From positions 868,001 to 932,000 of the forward strand of contig NZ_JRHC01000001.1 in the NCBI RefSeq assembly GCF_000949475.1: a DNA stretch of 64,000 nt, written 5' to 3'. The position numbers were made by a program, and so were the translations under genes. Under the pieces are notes generated by a model that worked only from the letters and a program-made list of their open reading frames with translations, was not told the origin of the DNA and did no database searches. The DNA comes from Draconibacterium sediminis. Its GTDB lineage: Bacteria; Bacteroidota; Bacteroidia; Bacteroidales; Prolixibacteraceae. Positions 63,286 through 64,000 of this stretch are shown in pieces; position 1 is the stretch's first letter; every line of letters begins with the position of its first letter.

Positions 63286-64000
63286 ATGGTTGATACTGAT
63301 TATCTGATACATACATTACATAACGGCATTCGAATAATTCATCAGCAAACCGATTCGCCGGTGGGGCATCTGGGGGTTTTAATAAATACCGGATCGCGCG
63401 ACGAAATGGAGGATGAACATGGCCTGGCACACTTTATCGAGCACTCGGTTTTTAAGGGCACAAAAAAGCGCAAGTCGTTTCACGTGTTGAGCCGCATCGA
63501 GGGTGTTGGCGGCGAGCTGAATGCCTATACCACAAAAGAAGAAACCGTGCTGTATGCTACTTTTTTAAGCGAGCATTACGAACGCACGGCCGAACTGCTG
63601 AGCGATATTCTTTTTAACAGCACTTACCCCGAAAAAGAACTCAACCTCGAAAAAGAGGTGGTGGTAGAGGAGATAAATTCGTACTACGATTCGCCTTCGG
63701 AATTGATCTTCGATGAGTTTGAGGAGCAGGTTTTTGATGGTCATCCCATTGCCCGCAATATTCTGGGCACAAAAGAAAAGCTGCGTTCTTTTAACCGCGA
63801 TATGATTTTCAATTTTATTGCCAATAACTACCATACCGATCAAATGGTGATCAGTTCGGTGGGGAATATTGATTTTGCGGCTTTGCTAAAAATGCTGGAG
63901 AAGTATTTTGGCGAGGTGGAGCAAAGTTTGCGTCAGTTGAAAAGAGAGCAGTTTGTGAATTACCAGCCGCAATCAAAAACGGTAGTAAAAGATACTTTTC
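63286..64000 (+). CDS. M16 family zinc peptidase, N-terminal part
   Basis: The ATG at 63286 opens a frame that runs off the window, so 238 residues are visible. The inverted zinc motif HFIEH (HxxEH) within GLAHFIEHSVFKGTKKR, and the downstream E of the EKEVVVEEINSY helix, are those of active pitrilysin/insulinase-type peptidases. No signal peptide is present, suggesting a cytosolic processing peptidase like the small single-unit M16B enzymes. The total length is unknown. Confidence 0.92.
   Translation, partial: MVDTDYLIHTLHNGIRIIHQQTDSPVGHLGVLINTGSRDEMEDEHGLAHFIEHSVFKGTKKRKSFHVLSRIEGVGGELNAYTTKEETVLYATFLSEHYERTAELLSDILFNSTYPEKELNLEKEVVVEEINSYYDSPSELIFDEFEEQVFDGHPIARNILGTKEKLRSFNRDMIFNFIANNYHTDQMVISSVGNIDFAALLKMLEKYFGEVEQSLRQLKREQFVNYQPQSKTVVKDTF

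Overview
The window reads as a chromosomal segment of a Bacteroidota bacterium. Several gene families are characteristic of that phylum: DUF4494, DUF6261, the YaiO-type outer-membrane barrel, the radical SAM/lipoprotein pair, a succinylornithine-type transcarbamylase, and a TorF-like porin before PII and Amt. Candidate promoters fit the Bacteroidota -7 pattern TAnnTTTG, and Shine-Dalgarno motifs are mostly weak. The mix of families would suit Marinilabiliales (Prolixibacteraceae-like), but that placement is a guess.

Layout. 1-4.6 kb: the tail of an unknown gene, a field of short hairpins, then a GH9 lipoprotein and a GH29 alpha-L-fucosidase. 4.6-5.0 kb: a small zinc-ribbon gene. 5.2-11.8 kb: a five-gene same-strand locus (receiver, HEAT-like membrane protein, processive GT2 synthase, TPR+YaiO barrel, LtaS/OpgB-like transferase) that looks like a cell-surface polysaccharide synthesis, export and decoration system. 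11.9-14.5 kb: an M23-type peptidase and a DUF1593 lipoprotein. 14.5-17.1 kb: a small accessory island with a DUF6261 gene, five 41-bp phased dyad repeats, a two-gene AT-rich cassette and an integron attC-like site, bracketed by a 22-bp direct repeat. 17.3-25 kb: gltD, gltB and argH. 25.3-28.4 kb: two convergent paralogous membrane proteins and a GT39-type transferase. 28.9-31.3 kb: porin, PII, Amt. 31.6-33 kb: DUF4494 and an unknown gene. 33.2-44.5 kb: a long minus-strand operon argR-GNAT-argG-argC-argD-proC-proB-proA-argF'-hisA-hisF-hisIE, with carAB divergent to 49.1 kb. 49.2-55.1 kb: tRNA-Gln, a DUF2723 membrane transferase, a HEAT protein, NUDIX, a membrane protein and a D-2-hydroxyacid dehydrogenase. 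55.3-62.7 kb: orphan receiver, a barrel-like protein, the lipoprotein/radical SAM pair, and an orphan hybrid-sensor histidine kinase bracketed by three copies of a ~172-bp repeat. 62.8-64 kb: tRNA-Phe and the start of an M16 peptidase.

The largest theme is nitrogen: ammonium uptake (Amt/PII), glutamate synthesis (GltBD), and glutamate-derived arginine, proline and carbamoyl phosphate. The argR-carA intergenic region carries two ARG-box-like dyads exactly 21 bp apart, one covering a -7 box, plus a leader ORF and terminator-like hairpin before carA. The most unusual sequence signals are the attC-like site with its cassette, the 41-bp phased dyads upstream of the DUF6261 gene, and the surface-polysaccharide locus.
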